Assembly: GCA_046262355.1 (NCBI GenBank) | Contig: JBHEMX010000048.1 | Span: forward strand, 1 to 26,315 | Source of the DNA: DATADD01 sp046262355 | GTDB taxonomy: Bacteria > Actinomycetota > CADDZG01 > WHSQ01 | Direction: 5' to 3' | Length of the DNA stretch: 26,315 nt | Part shown: piece after piece, positions 17,034-25,659 of the stretch | How positions within the stretch are numbered: the stretch's first letter is position 1 | How the letters are laid out: every line of letters starts with the position of its first letter | Translations under genes and position numbers: made by a program | The notes under the pieces: model-generated | What the model saw: only the letters and a program-made list of their open reading frames with translations | Database searches by the model: none | Told to the model about the DNA's origin: nothing

Positions 17034-17963
17034 CTAGAGCTGGGTGAAGCTCGCGATCATGCGGATGATTCCCGGACCGAGAATCACGATGAACAGGGTC
17101 GGCAGCACGCAAAAGATGAGCGGGAACAACAGCTTCACGGGAAGCTTCATCGCCTGCTCCTCGGCGCGTTGACGACGCTTGGTCCGCATCTCCTTCGACT
17201 GCGCGCGCAGCACTTTGGACGCGCTGATGCCGAAGGCGTCGGCCTGCGTCAGGGCGATCACAAACGACTTGAGCTCCTCCACGTCGCTTCGGGCGGCCAG
17301 ATTGCGGAACGCCTCCGCGCGCGACGCGCCCACCTGCATCTCCTGCATCGTCCTGGTTATCTCCGCCGACAGCTCACCCGCGACCTTGTGTACGACCTGG
17401 CTGAGCGCGGCATCGAATCCGAGCCCCGCCTCGACACTGATGGTGAGCAGATCGATGGTGTCCGGCAGGCTCGCTCTGATCTCGGCCTGGCGGCTCTGGG
17501 CCTTACGGGAGAGCCACATGTCGGGACCTTGGGCACCGACGAACGCGCTCAGCGCCACTAGGACGAGGGTGCTCGTCCCCCCGCCGGACAACGACAGCAT
17601 CAAGATCGCCAGCGGCGCGCCGACGCCCCCCAGCAGTCTCACCGCGATCATCTTGTCGGCGTCCCAGTTGCCGGGGCTGCCCGCGAGCGCCAGCTTGTGC
17701 GCTACCCGAGCGCGCATATCCCCGGGCGTGATACGTCGCGCCAGCGTCTCTGTGCGTCTCAGCAGGGGCAGGAACGCGCGCTCGAGCAAGGAACGGGAAG
17801 ATTTACCGTCTGCTCCCCTTCCCGGTGTTGGTCCGGCGACGGCGCTCACCTGTGACTCCAGCAGCTCCACCGCCCTCTTGCGCCCGGACGGCGAGGACAC
17901 TGTCCACCAGGTGGAGATAACCGCGCCGAAAGTAAGGAGGGCAATCACGTAAAGGCTAGACAT
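17034..17963 (-). CDS. tadC: Tad pilus inner-membrane protein TadC (T2SSF)
   Basis: This 309-residue polytopic membrane protein is the second platform subunit of the Tad/Flp pilus machine, expected to pair with TadB and the CpaF ATPase. A transmembrane segment lies at about 2-20, a hydrophobic pair at about 107-145, the type II secretion F domain at about 164-290 (SLPDTIDLLTISVEAGLGFDAAL), and a final membrane helix near 275-303. Its ATG lies inside the end of the preceding tadB-like gene (8-base overlap), with no separate ribosome binding site, which indicates translational coupling. Confidence 0.92.
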   Translation of the reverse strand: MSSLYVIALLTFGAVISTWWTVSSPSGRKRAVELLESQVSAVAGPTPGRGADGKSSRSLLERAFLPLLRRTETLARRITPGDMRARVAHKLALAGSPGNWDADKMIAVRLLGGVGAPLAILMLSLSGGGTSTLVLVALSAFVGAQGPDMWLSRKAQSRQAEIRASLPDTIDLLTISVEAGLGFDAALSQVVHKVAGELSAEITRTMQEMQVGASRAEAFRNLAARSDVEELKSFVIALTQADAFGISASKVLRAQSKEMRTKRRQRAEEQAMKLPVKLLFPLIFCVLPTLFIVILGPGIIRMIASFTQL

Positions 17964-19857
17964 CTATCTTCACGACCTTTCTCATCCACGCGAACCCGAT
18001 GGCCAGCAAGCAGCATCCCGTCACCGACATGAGCAAGCCGAGAGGAGTGGCAAAGAGCAGGCCGATGTAGTCGGGATTCACCAGCAGCATGTAGAGAGCC
18101 AGAACCACCGGCAGGCCTCCCAGGATGAACATCGACAGTCGGCCTTCCGCCGACAGGGCCTTCACCTGGCGTCTGACGACCTGACGCTCCCTCAGCGTCT
18201 CGGCAACGGTGTCGAGGACCTCGGCGAGGTTGCCGCCGGTCTCCCGCTGCACGTTCACCGCGAGCATGGCCCACTTGAAGTCTTCGTTGTCGACTCTGTC
18301 CGCCATCGCGGTCAGGGCCTCTCCAGGCGGTCGTCCCAGCCGAATCTCCGCGATCAAGCGGCCGAACTCGGAGGCCGCCGGCTCCTGGATCTCGCGCGCA
18401 GCCATGTCGAGCGACTGCAGGAAGCTGTGGCCCGCTCGCAGCGAGCTTGCCAGCACGGCCAGTACGTCGGGCAGCTGCGCGTGCATCTTCTGGGAGCGGC
18501 GGTGAACGGCCCTTCGGAGAGTCACGTGCGGCGCGAGCGCGGCAAGGACGGCGCACAGCAGCCCTACCGACGGCCTGGAGGAAAGGACCACACCGAGCAC
18601 GTATCCCCCCAGCGCCGCAAGACCCACGCCGGCCACGAACTCCCCCGCTCGTAGCGCCGTGCCGGCCCGCTCCAGCCTGACGTCGAGTCGAGCCGCCCAT
18701 GCAGACCCCTCCGCTATGCGCTCTCCGAGCCGCGTGGCCGCCGCCGGGATCCAGCGAGAGCCCACCTTCTCGCCCATGGTCGAAGGGAGGGGAGAAGCCA
18801 CCGGTCGTGTCGCCGTCTTGAGGCGGGCAACGCTTCTCCTACGCTCGCCGCCTCCCAAAAACATCCTCGACAGCCCGAGCACGGCGATGAAGCAAAGCGT
18901 CAATACCATGCCGAGCTGCCAGGCAGGGATGGGGGCCGGGCCGCGCGTGGTCGCGCCGGAGTCGACTCTGTCCGCGCCTTGGTCGGCGGACTTTCCTTGG
19001 GGGATGGTCAAGACATCGCTGTCTCTGCCGCCGGCCGCGATCACCGTGACGCGCACGGGCTGGCCCGGAGTTGCGTGCGTACGATAGGAAACCACGTACT
19101 GTCGGGACAGCTCGCGGGCGAGGCTGCGGTAGATCTCGCCGAGCTGGGCCGTGGCCGCCGGCTGATAACGCCCGCCGCTCCCGGCAGCAAGCCGCCGGAG
19201 GGAGCCGACATCCGTCTCCGAGGTGCGTAGCCCCACCGCGTACACCGGCGCGGAGGCGTCCGAGGCGGCCTCGATCGCGGCTCGTAGGCTGGTTCTGCTG
19301 GCGGTGTCACCGCCGTCGGAGAGAAGCACGATCTCGTGCTGTCCCTCAGGTGAGAACATCGCCGCCGCCGCTCGGACCGCGTCGTACAGAGCGGTCTCTC
19401 CGCGGGCCTCGAGCCGGGAGAGCTCGGCGCGAGCGGCCACATGGTCGCCTCCCACCGGAAGCACGGCGTGCGGCCGGGAGGAGAACGCGAGCACGCCCAC
19501 CTCGATGGCCGAGGGCAAGCCCTCCACGAACTCCGACGCGGCCGTGGAGGCGGACTTCAGCCCGGCTCCCTGCATGCTGCCGGAGCTGTCGATCGCCAGC
19601 ACGACCTCCACGCGTTTGCCCGAATCGGCCAGCGAGCGCACGTTTGCCCACGACACCGGTCGCCCGTCCTCCTCCACCTCGATCCCGGAGCTCGGCAGGC
19701 CGTCATTCGTTACCGAAACGGTCGCCTCGACGAGGCTCGCTCGTGCGTCGACCCGGCGGATGCGAACCTCGGATCCGGCCAGCGCGGGACCTGCCACAAG
19801 GCCGCACAAAAGCGTGCCGGCGAGCATCGCGGTGAGCCCTCTCCTCATACCGACCAT
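17956..19857 (-). CDS. tadB: vWA-TadB fusion, Tad pilus platform protein
   Basis: This 633-residue protein joins an exported von Willebrand factor A domain to a TadB platform subunit. A signal sequence (1-27, cleavage after ALA) leads into a vWA domain at about 82-260 with a complete MIDAS: DSSGS (90-94), Thr155 (GETALYDA) and Asp181 (LLSDGGD). A transmembrane helix at about 312-335 is followed by a basic linker, a membrane pair at about 405-447, the T2SSF domain at about 455-585 (LPDVLAVLASSLRAGHSFLQSL), and C-terminal helices. Standard TadB is about 300 residues, so the first half is an addition. The start at 19857 has GAGG 10 bases upstream; a second ATG at 19848 forms an ATGA junction with the cpaF stop. 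The metal-binding vWA domain would face outside, possibly sensing or binding a ligand or the pilus. Confidence 0.88.
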   Translation of the reverse strand: MVGMRRGLTAMLAGTLLCGLVAGPALAGSEVRIRRVDARASLVEATVSVTNDGLPSSGIEVEEDGRPVSWANVRSLADSGKRVEVVLAIDSSGSMQGAGLKSASTAASEFVEGLPSAIEVGVLAFSSRPHAVLPVGGDHVAARAELSRLEARGETALYDAVRAAAAMFSPEGQHEIVLLSDGGDTASRTSLRAAIEAASDASAPVYAVGLRTSETDVGSLRRLAAGSGGRYQPAATAQLGEIYRSLARELSRQYVVSYRTHATPGQPVRVTVIAAGGRDSDVLTIPQGKSADQGADRVDSGATTRGPAPIPAWQLGMVLTLCFIAVLGLSRMFLGGGERRRSVARLKTATRPVASPLPSTMGEKVGSRWIPAAATRLGERIAEGSAWAARLDVRLERAGTALRAGEFVAGVGLAALGGYVLGVVLSSRPSVGLLCAVLAALAPHVTLRRAVHRRSQKMHAQLPDVLAVLASSLRAGHSFLQSLDMAAREIQEPAASEFGRLIAEIRLGRPPGEALTAMADRVDNEDFKWAMLAVNVQRETGGNLAEVLDTVAETLRERQVVRRQVKALSAEGRLSMFILGGLPVVLALYMLLVNPDYIGLLFATPLGLLMSVTGCCLLAIGFAWMRKVVKIDV

Positions 19858-21170
19858 GAGTAGCCACCCTCGGGGAGGAACAGCGACGCGGGTACCGAGA
19901 CGTCTCTGTCCAGCAGCTTGTCGAGCAGCTTGGGCCGGATGCCCGTGGCCTTGAGCTCTCCTTGCAGCCGCCCTCCGGAGCTTGTCCCCGCGCGAAAGTC
20001 GAAAGAGAAGATCTCTTGGGATGTGATGACATCTCCCTCCATACCCACGACCTCGGACACGTGGGTGATGCGACGGGTACCGTCCTTCATTCGGGCCTGA
20101 TGCACGATGAGCTCGATCGCGGACGACACCTGCTCGCGCACCGCTCGCACGGTCAGCTCCGTGCCCGCCATCAGCACCATCGTCTCCAGCCGCGAGAGCA
20201 CGTCTCGTGGTGAGTTCGCGTGAACTGTCGAGATCGATCCGTCGTGGCCGGTGTTCATCGCCTGCAGCATGTCCAGGGCTTCACCGCCGCGGACCTCGCC
20301 GACCACGATGCGGTCCGGGCGCATCCTCAGGGCGTTGCGCACCAGGTGACGAATCGTCACCTCTCCTCGACCCTCGATGTTCGGTGGGCGCGCCTCGAGC
20401 CTGACGATGTGCGGCTGCTGCAGCCTCAGCTCGGCCGCGTCCTCGATCGTGAGGATGCGCTCGTCGGCGGGGATGAACGACGACAACACGTTGAGCGTCG
20501 TCGTCTTGCCCGCCCCGGTCCCTCCCGAGACCAGCACGTTCACTCGGCCCCTCACACAGGCCTCGAGAAACTCGGCGACGCGTGCGCTGAAGGTTCCGGA
20601 GGAGACCAGGTCGGCGACTTCCAGCGGCTCGGCCGAGAACTTACGGATCGTGAGGGTGGGGCCATCGACCGCCAGAGGCGGGATGATCGCGTTGACCCGG
20701 GACCCGTCGGGCAGGCGAGCGTCGACGTAAGGCGAGGCCTCGTCGACCCTGCGTCCGACCCGCGCGACGATCTTGTCGATCGTTCGCCGGAGCTGCTCCT
20801 CGTCGTGGAATGACTCGCCGGTCTCGTACAGCTTTCCGGCGCGTTCCACGAAGATGTGGTCGGCTCCGTTGACCATGATCTCGGATACGTCGGGATCTCC
20901 GACCAGCGCCTCGAGGGGACCGAGCCCCAGCACGCCGTCGCCGACCTGACGGATCACCTGGGCTTTCTCCTGCACCGAGAGCGGCACCTGCTCTTCCTCG
21001 AGCAGCTCCCTGAGGCGCCGGTTCACGAGCCCCTCGAGCTCCTTCTCGGAGGTCGAGCTGTCGTACAGGCGCGGACCGAGCACCTCGACCAGGCGTTGCT
21101 GCAAGCGGCCCCTTACCTCGGCCATCCGGTCGGGGCGTTCGGCACGGGCGAGTCTCTCTGCGAGCGACAT
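19845..21170 (-). CDS. cpaF: Tad pilus assembly ATPase CpaF/TadA
   Basis: This 441-residue cytoplasmic secretion ATPase powers Flp pilin polymerisation. The N-terminal domain contains LGPLEALVGDPDVSEIMVNG, the usual CpaF region. The RecA-like core has Walker A GGTGAGKT (216-223), an Asp box near TIEDAAELRL (241-250), a Walker B-type RIVVGEVRG (287-295) and a His box MNTGHDGSISTVHANSP. A ribosome binding site GGAGG lies 10 bases before the ATG. The gap to cpaE is 17 bases, and the stop overlaps the start of the vWA-TadB gene. Confidence 0.96.
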   Translation of the reverse strand: MSLAERLARAERPDRMAEVRGRLQQRLVEVLGPRLYDSSTSEKELEGLVNRRLRELLEEEQVPLSVQEKAQVIRQVGDGVLGLGPLEALVGDPDVSEIMVNGADHIFVERAGKLYETGESFHDEEQLRRTIDKIVARVGRRVDEASPYVDARLPDGSRVNAIIPPLAVDGPTLTIRKFSAEPLEVADLVSSGTFSARVAEFLEACVRGRVNVLVSGGTGAGKTTTLNVLSSFIPADERILTIEDAAELRLQQPHIVRLEARPPNIEGRGEVTIRHLVRNALRMRPDRIVVGEVRGGEALDMLQAMNTGHDGSISTVHANSPRDVLSRLETMVLMAGTELTVRAVREQVSSAIELIVHQARMKDGTRRITHVSEVVGMEGDVITSQEIFSFDFRAGTSSGGRLQGELKATGIRPKLLDKLLDRDVSVPASLFLPEGGYSWSV

Positions 21171-21187
21171 GGTTCTTTCCTCCAGAC

Positions 21188-22375
21188 CTATCGGCGTCGG
21201 AACAGACGACGCTTGTCCGACGAGACGCCCTTCGAGGCCTGGGCGCCGACGAATCCGTCGGCGAGGGCCCCGATGCTCTTGGCGACGTCGGATTTGGGTT
21301 CACTCAGATAGACGGGCGTTCCCATGTTCAACGCCATGGGGACGAGACGGCTGGACGGGATCGAAGCGTCGACCTCGACCTTCAGGACGCGCTCGAGATC
21401 GCGCGCCTCGAGGCCCACGTTGCTGTCCGCCCGGTTGAGCACGATGCGGAAGCGCTCCCTCGGCAGCCCGATCGACAGCAGCGTGTCCAGGGCCTTGGAC
21501 AGGTGCTTGATGCCGACGACATCCAGGCCCGTCACGAGCAAGATCTCGTCGGATGCATCGAACGCGGCCAGACTGTGGTCCGAGTAATCGGGGCCGAGGT
21601 CGACGACGACGAACTTGAACGACGCCTGAAGGGCGTGCAACAGGTTCGTTATCGCCTCGCCTCGGATTCGCTCTGCGGCGGGATCGGACACGCTGCCGAA
21701 GCCGAGCAAGTGCTCGCCGAGGCGCGTCCCGGTAGCCATGATCGTAGCCCTGTCGACCCCGTCGCCGAGAGCGATCAGGTCGGCCAGCGGCCGCGTGGGC
21801 TCCCGTCCGTAGTAGGACAGCACATCGCCCATGCCGAGGTCGAGGTCCACCAACGCCACGTCTTGCTGCAATCGCGCCGCTATCGCCGCGGCGAAGTTGC
21901 TGGCGACGAAGGTCTTGCCGGTCCCGCCCTTGGAGGAGAAGATCGACACGATCCGCCCGCGGTGGTCCGGGCCCTGCTTGCGCTCTTCTACGTGCAGCGA
22001 TCGGAGGCTGGAGGACCAGGTCAATGCGCGCTCCAGCGCAGCGGTGAGGTCGTCTCCGCGCGACAGATCGACTACGTCACGCACGCCTGCGCGCATCACC
22101 TCCGGCAGAAGGCCGTTCAGCTCGTGGCCGCGCACCAGCACCATGGCCGTCGAGGGCGATCTGCGGCCGACGCTCTCGGCCAGCGATAGCGCCTCGTGAT
22201 CCGAGATCTCCGGCGAGATGACCAGGACGGCGGGTGGCTGCGCCCGTTCGAAGAAGCTCGAGAGATCGGCCGCGCTTGCTAACCACTCGACCGGTTGCGG
22301 CGACGCGCTGAGGGCGTCGGCCACCTGGTCGCGAAACAGGGGCGGGGCGCCCACCGCGAGGACGTTGGCGATCAT
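21188..22375 (-). CDS. cpaE: Tad pilus MinD-like ATPase CpaE/TadZ
   Basis: This 395-residue protein helps position and assemble the Tad complex. The N-terminal 125 residues form a receiver-like domain without a clear phospho-Asp. A MinD/ParA-type ATPase follows with deviant Walker A KGGTGKT (149-155) and Walker A' VALVDLDLGMGD (173-184), then VVVDLGPDYSDHS. The ATG overlaps the TGA of cpaB (ATGA), so it is coupled. The C-terminus ends in a basic tail (KRRLFRRR). Confidence 0.93.
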   Translation of the reverse strand: MIANVLAVGAPPLFRDQVADALSASPQPVEWLASAADLSSFFERAQPPAVLVISPEISDHEALSLAESVGRRSPSTAMVLVRGHELNGLLPEVMRAGVRDVVDLSRGDDLTAALERALTWSSSLRSLHVEERKQGPDHRGRIVSIFSSKGGTGKTFVASNFAAAIAARLQQDVALVDLDLGMGDVLSYYGREPTRPLADLIALGDGVDRATIMATGTRLGEHLLGFGSVSDPAAERIRGEAITNLLHALQASFKFVVVDLGPDYSDHSLAAFDASDEILLVTGLDVVGIKHLSKALDTLLSIGLPRERFRIVLNRADSNVGLEARDLERVLKVEVDASIPSSRLVPMALNMGTPVYLSEPKSDVAKSIGALADGFVGAQASKGVSSDKRRLFRRR

Positions 22376-23097
22376 CTGATCACCTCGTTCTGCGTCGCGG
22401 GGCGCAGACGCGACCCCTTTTGATCAGGCGGCAGCAAGGACAGCCATACGCTGCCGTTCTCCTTCGCGAACACGACCTTCTGTGCCTCTGCGGGACGAAG
22501 AGCCATGGTCACCGAGAGCTCCGTAGTGGTGCCGGCGCCTAGTCCCACGGCGGAGGAACCCGCCTCTCCGGAGACCCGCAGCACGCTCGCGTCGGGTACC
22601 AGCGTCACGGTGCCGTCGAGGCGATTGTCGGCGCCGAAGTCCTGAAAGGTGGCGTAGACGGTGACGTGGTCGCCACTGCGCAGCTCGCCGGACAAGGCCC
22701 TGGGAGCCTCGAGCGGGATGTCGACCGCCTGCATCCCCGCGGGGATGCCGAGACGGCCGCCGGGCAGCTCCTTGCTGCCGTCCAGGCGCGCCAGGGAGAC
22801 CTGCTCGCCTTCCAGGATCGCGGACGCGGTCCTGTGACCCTCGAGCTGAGACAGGTCCGTCGCCGCGCTCTTGACGAGGGAGTCTTCTGCGACCTCGGTC
22901 AGCGCGAACGAGCCTCCGGCCAGCTCCTCGTCGAGGCTCGACTCCGCGGGCACGTCGTTGCGAGCAACGACCACGGAGACCATGTCGGCTCCTGCCGCCG
23001 CCTTACGCTTGACCCCACTCAGGTACATGAACACCGCCAGCGTCGCCGCGCACGCGAGCACGACCGCCAGCACTCCTGAAGCTGCTCTCGACTTCAC
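22372..23097 (-). CDS. cpaB: Tad pilus assembly protein CpaB/RcpC (SAF domain)
   Basis: This 241-residue protein is anchored by one N-terminal helix (about 8-25). A SAF domain follows at about 37-100 (VVVARNDVPAESSLDEELAGGSF), then an RcpC-like C-terminal part (LRSGDHVTVYATF). I chose the GTG start at 23097 because AAGGAGGAAAC directly precedes it; the frame stays open further upstream but without homology. In Gram-negatives CpaB works near the secretin. No secretin is seen here, so it probably acts at the cell envelope with the pilus base. Confidence 0.9.
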   Translation of the reverse strand: MKSRAASGVLAVVLACAATLAVFMYLSGVKRKAAAGADMVSVVVARNDVPAESSLDEELAGGSFALTEVAEDSLVKSAATDLSQLEGHRTASAILEGEQVSLARLDGSKELPGGRLGIPAGMQAVDIPLEAPRALSGELRSGDHVTVYATFQDFGADNRLDGTVTLVPDASVLRVSGEAGSSAVGLGAGTTTELSVTMALRPAEAQKVVFAKENGSVWLSLLPPDQKGSRLRPATQNEVIR

Positions 23098-23171
23098 GTT
23101 TCCTCCTTCGATCCAGTCTCTGTCGTTGTGTCTGGTGTCTGGGTGACCGCTCGATAGCGGCGCTTCGTGCA

Positions 23172-24491
23172 TCAGTAAGACAGTCGAACCGCCTTGACCC
23201 CGAGGTCGACCGCGCTGCTGCTCAACGGTCCCGCCGTGGTCTGGTAACCGCGCCATTCCGTTATGAGACAGAACGCGTTCGAGGGAGTGCCGTCCGGGGG
23301 CGGACCGCACTTGCCGGGCGTCGTGGTGGTCATCGACTTCGACCAGTCGAAGGTGACGTTCACGCCGCTCGTGGCAACCCCCGACCAGGTGACCAAGTGA
23401 ATGGCGGGGTTATAGGAGTAGCAGGGCTCCGCTACACCGACTGCACACAGCTTGTAAGTGGTTCCGCCCTTCTTAAGCTTCAGGTTGGTGATCGTGTCGG
23501 GAGATACTGTGGGACAACCTTTGATGTAGCCGAGGCTGTCGAGGTTCACCGTGTTGGGTGGAAAGCTCACGTCGGCTGTGCATTTGCCCCTGCTCGTCGA
23601 AGTCGAGGTCGAGTCGGCGGCCCCCGGATCGGTGCCCTTCAGCAGCTCTTTGATGAGGAGCGCGCTGAAACCCGAGATCGCGTACTTGTCCACCTTTCCC
23701 GATACCACGAGCTGCCGGCTGGGGTCGTTGACGGGGAAGAGCTTGATCTTCCCTACCTCCTTGGCAAGAGCGTTCGTCCACACGGGATCCCCCGCACCAG
23801 AGTCGGCGCACACATATGTGGGACCGGGTTCGGCCATCGTGAGCGTCGTGGGGTAGCCGTGCAGGATCCAATAACGTCGGGCGCTCGTCCCGGCGCTCGT
23901 GCAGTGATCGCCCGGGGCAACGTTCCACTTGTCGAGGTTCATGAGCCCCCACTGACCGCTCACGAGATCGCTGTCGTACCAGAGCACGCACTGCGTGCCC
24001 ACCGGCGTCTCGGGCACCTTGCAATCGCCGCGCAGGCGCGACATGTCGAGCATCACCGGCGTGGTGTTGCCGCCCCCCGCCGCGCCCCACATCGCGGTCG
24101 CCTCTGCATGGACGTCGGCGCTGTCGGGGAAACCGAGCACGGGAGCGAAGAACAGCTGCTGGGGAGCTTGGTACCCGACCGTCACCTGTCCCGATGCTCC
24201 GCCGCAAGCGCCGTCGACTTGGAACTTGGTGCTGGTCGCGCCGCCTACGTTGGCGATCGCCAGCGCATCAGCCTGTGCCGGCGCCTCGCCGGGGTTCGTG
24301 CCGGCGCACGACTGCGCTGCGGCGAGAGCGGCGGCGTCGGCCGCGTTCACCATCCCCCGTCGCATGGTCATGAGACCGCCCACGTCGATCGTCAGAACCA
24401 CCATGCCGACGAGCGCGACGAGGCAAAGAGCAACGATCGCCGTGCTGGCCCCGCGGTCGTCTCTCCTCAGATGCGCCAACCTCACTCGCAT
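23172..24491 (-). CDS. TadG-like pilus-associated protein with C-terminal exported region
   Basis: This 439-residue protein has a TadE/TadG-like N-terminal hydrophobic helix (about 13-40, RGASTAIVALCLVALVGMVVLTIDVGGL) followed by AADAAALAAAQSC, the standard Flp-pilus-assembly TadG N-terminal signature. The remaining part is Cys-containing and presumably outside the membrane; I see no catalytic motif in it, and no vWA domain, which some TadG proteins carry. In this operon the vWA domain is on TadB instead. The ATG at 24491 overlaps the end of tadE by 10 bases. Confidence 0.85.
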   Translation of the reverse strand: MRVRLAHLRRDDRGASTAIVALCLVALVGMVVLTIDVGGLMTMRRGMVNAADAAALAAAQSCAGTNPGEAPAQADALAIANVGGATSTKFQVDGACGGASGQVTVGYQAPQQLFFAPVLGFPDSADVHAEATAMWGAAGGGNTTPVMLDMSRLRGDCKVPETPVGTQCVLWYDSDLVSGQWGLMNLDKWNVAPGDHCTSAGTSARRYWILHGYPTTLTMAEPGPTYVCADSGAGDPVWTNALAKEVGKIKLFPVNDPSRQLVVSGKVDKYAISGFSALLIKELLKGTDPGAADSTSTSTSRGKCTADVSFPPNTVNLDSLGYIKGCPTVSPDTITNLKLKKGGTTYKLCAVGVAEPCYSYNPAIHLVTWSGVATSGVNVTFDWSKSMTTTTPGKCGPPPDGTPSNAFCLITEWRGYQTTAGPLSSSAVDLGVKAVRLSY

Positions 24492-24901
24492 CGGAAGACC
24501 CCCGAGATGGAGCGGGTGATCGTGGGCAACGTCACGAAGGGGATATCGAGGTCGAAGGTCTGAGCCCAACCGACCGCCACGGGCTTACCGAAGTTGGCCG
24601 GGTCGCTGCAGTCGAGATCGGCGGTGGGCACGGCGTCGAGCGCGTAGCCGGCTGCGGCCGTCGTTACTGCGGTTTGGATGTCCGCCGCCGTGCAACCTTC
24701 AGCGTTGCCACAGTGCACCGACGCCGCTCGCGCTCCTTCACGGGCGGCCGATTCCAAGACCTCGAGCTCGCCGAATAGCCTGCCGTACTCGAGGATGCCG
24801 AACAGCAACATGACGAGGACCGTTGCTATCAAGGCAAACTCGACTGCGGCGGCTCCCCGCTCGCTGGTGAGGGTATCTGTTCGCTTCCTTAAGCTCTTCA
24901 T
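24482..24901 (-). CDS. tadE: TadE-like pseudopilin
   Basis: This 139-residue minor pilin-like protein has a basic N-terminus, then RGAAAVEFALIATVLVMLLF and GILEYGRLF (residues 15-43), the classic TadE hydrophobic segment with a Glu five residues after the Gly. LESAAREGARAAS follows. The start is the ATG at 24901, with GGAA 5 bases upstream and AGGAG further back; a longer reading to 24973 adds only an unconserved leader. It is separated from flp1 by a hairpin. Confidence 0.9.
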   Translation of the reverse strand: MKSLRKRTDTLTSERGAAAVEFALIATVLVMLLFGILEYGRLFGELEVLESAAREGARAASVHCGNAEGCTAADIQTAVTTAAAGYALDAVPTADLDCSDPANFGKPVAVGWAQTFDLDIPFVTLPTITRSISGVFRCE

Positions 24902-24952
24902 GTGATTCCGTGGTTCTCCTGTGATCGTGATGAGTCGTGACTGCGGGCAAGA

Positions 24953-24990
24953 GGCCACCGGCTTCCTCAACAAGAGTGGAGCCGGTGGCC
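24953..24990 (-). terminator. 11-bp hairpin between flp1 and tadE (partial terminator or processing site)
   Basis: A perfect 11-bp inverted repeat, GGCCACCGGCT (24953-24963) and AGCCGGTGGCC (24980-24990), encloses a 16-base loop. It begins 17 bases after the flp1 stop, and TCTTG follows the stem on the transcribed strand. The placement suggests a partial terminator or an RNA-stabilising stem that keeps pilin mRNA more abundant than the assembly genes. Confidence 0.7.
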
Positions 24991-25006
24991 TTGCGATCTC
25001 AGTCGA

Positions 25007-25198
25007 TCAAGCGCCGCTAATGGTGTCCGCGACGCCCTGCAGCTTCTCGTTGATGCTCGTGCCGAGGGCCTGAGCGCCGACGATGATCGCGACCGCGATC
25101 AACGCCACCAGCAGCGCGTACTCCGCCGCGGTCGCGCCTTCCTCGTTGCGGAGCTCATACAGACGGTTCTGCATCTCCACGTAAAGACGGGTAAGCAT
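25007..25198 (-). CDS. flp1: Flp-family type IVb pilin, first copy
   Basis: This 63-residue prepilin has a leader ending in EEG21, then ATAAEYALLVALIAVAIIVG. The prepilin peptidase site is after Gly21, with Glu26 at +5 and Tyr27 at +6, the Flp signature. The ATG at 25198 has AAGGAGGTG about 10 bases upstream, the strongest ribosome binding site in the operon, as expected for the major pilin. It lies 86 bases after a second pilin gene. Confidence 0.95.
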   Translation of the reverse strand: MLTRLYVEMQNRLYELRNEEGATAAEYALLVALIAVAIIVGAQALGTSINEKLQGVADTISGA

Positions 25199-25284
25199 TG
25201 TTGGTTTCACCTCCTTCACGGGGATGTGGTGTGGTCTGTTGCTGAGATAGAGCTGTGAACGCACACTTGCTTTCGCCTGAGACA

Positions 25285-25470
25285 TCACGAGCCTCCCTCG
25301 ATCACGGAGCCCAGCCACGACAGGCGGTCAGCGATAGCGATTCCGAGGGCCCATGCCCCCACGCCGAGGATCACCGCGATCAGAGTTAGGAGGAGGGCAT
25401 ACTCGACCGCGGCTGCGCCGTGCTCGAACCTGATCGCCCGCAGGCGCTGGTGGAAGGTGACGATTCGCAC
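25285..25470 (-). CDS. flp2: Flp-family type IVb pilin, second copy
   Basis: This 61-residue prepilin has leader MRIVTFHQRLRAIRFEHG, cleavage after Gly18, then AAAVEYALLLTLIAVILGVG with Glu23 at +5 and Tyr24. It uses GTG at 25470 with GGGGGG only 3 bases upstream, a weaker arrangement than flp1, so it may be a minor pilin. It is the first gene of the operon as seen here. Beyond the signature and hydrophobic core, the two pilins differ at most positions, so this is an old duplication. Confidence 0.9.
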   Translation of the reverse strand: MRIVTFHQRLRAIRFEHGAAAVEYALLLTLIAVILGVGAWALGIAIADRLSWLGSVIEGGS

Positions 25471-25586
25471 GAGCCCCCCTTTACCTTTCCCCGGTGGGCC
25501 TCGCGCGGTCGCCGTTGCGCCGAGTCGTCGTCCCCCGACTTCCTACGTGGTTCATGTTGAGCCCAGGGGGGGTCGCTTCCTATCCT

Positions 25587-25603
25587 CCGGATGAGCCATC
25601 CGG
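25587..25603. promoter_or_regulatory. Palindrome CCGGATG-AGC-CATCCGG
   Basis: This is a perfect 7-bp dyad with a 3-base centre, 117 bases upstream of the first pilin start. It shares CGGAT/ATCCG half-sites with a second dyad 57 bases further from the gene. It could be an operator for a dimeric regulator such as the NarL-type protein at the end of the operon (inference), or a small hairpin. Confidence 0.4.
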
Positions 25604-25659
25604 CGTTGAATCACCTCAACGCGCTTCGGGGCGGCTGGGCGGCTGGACCTGGACGGCTA

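Noticed and set aside
22372..23310. Longer CpaB starting at 23310
   Set aside because: The extension overlaps the end of the TadG-like gene and lacks homology. GTG at 23097 has AAGGAGG directly upstream and begins just before the membrane helix.
25007..25318. Longer version of flp1 starting at 25318
   Set aside because: The extra 40 residues overlap flp2 and are not pilin-like, while an ideal ribosome binding site precedes the ATG at 25198.
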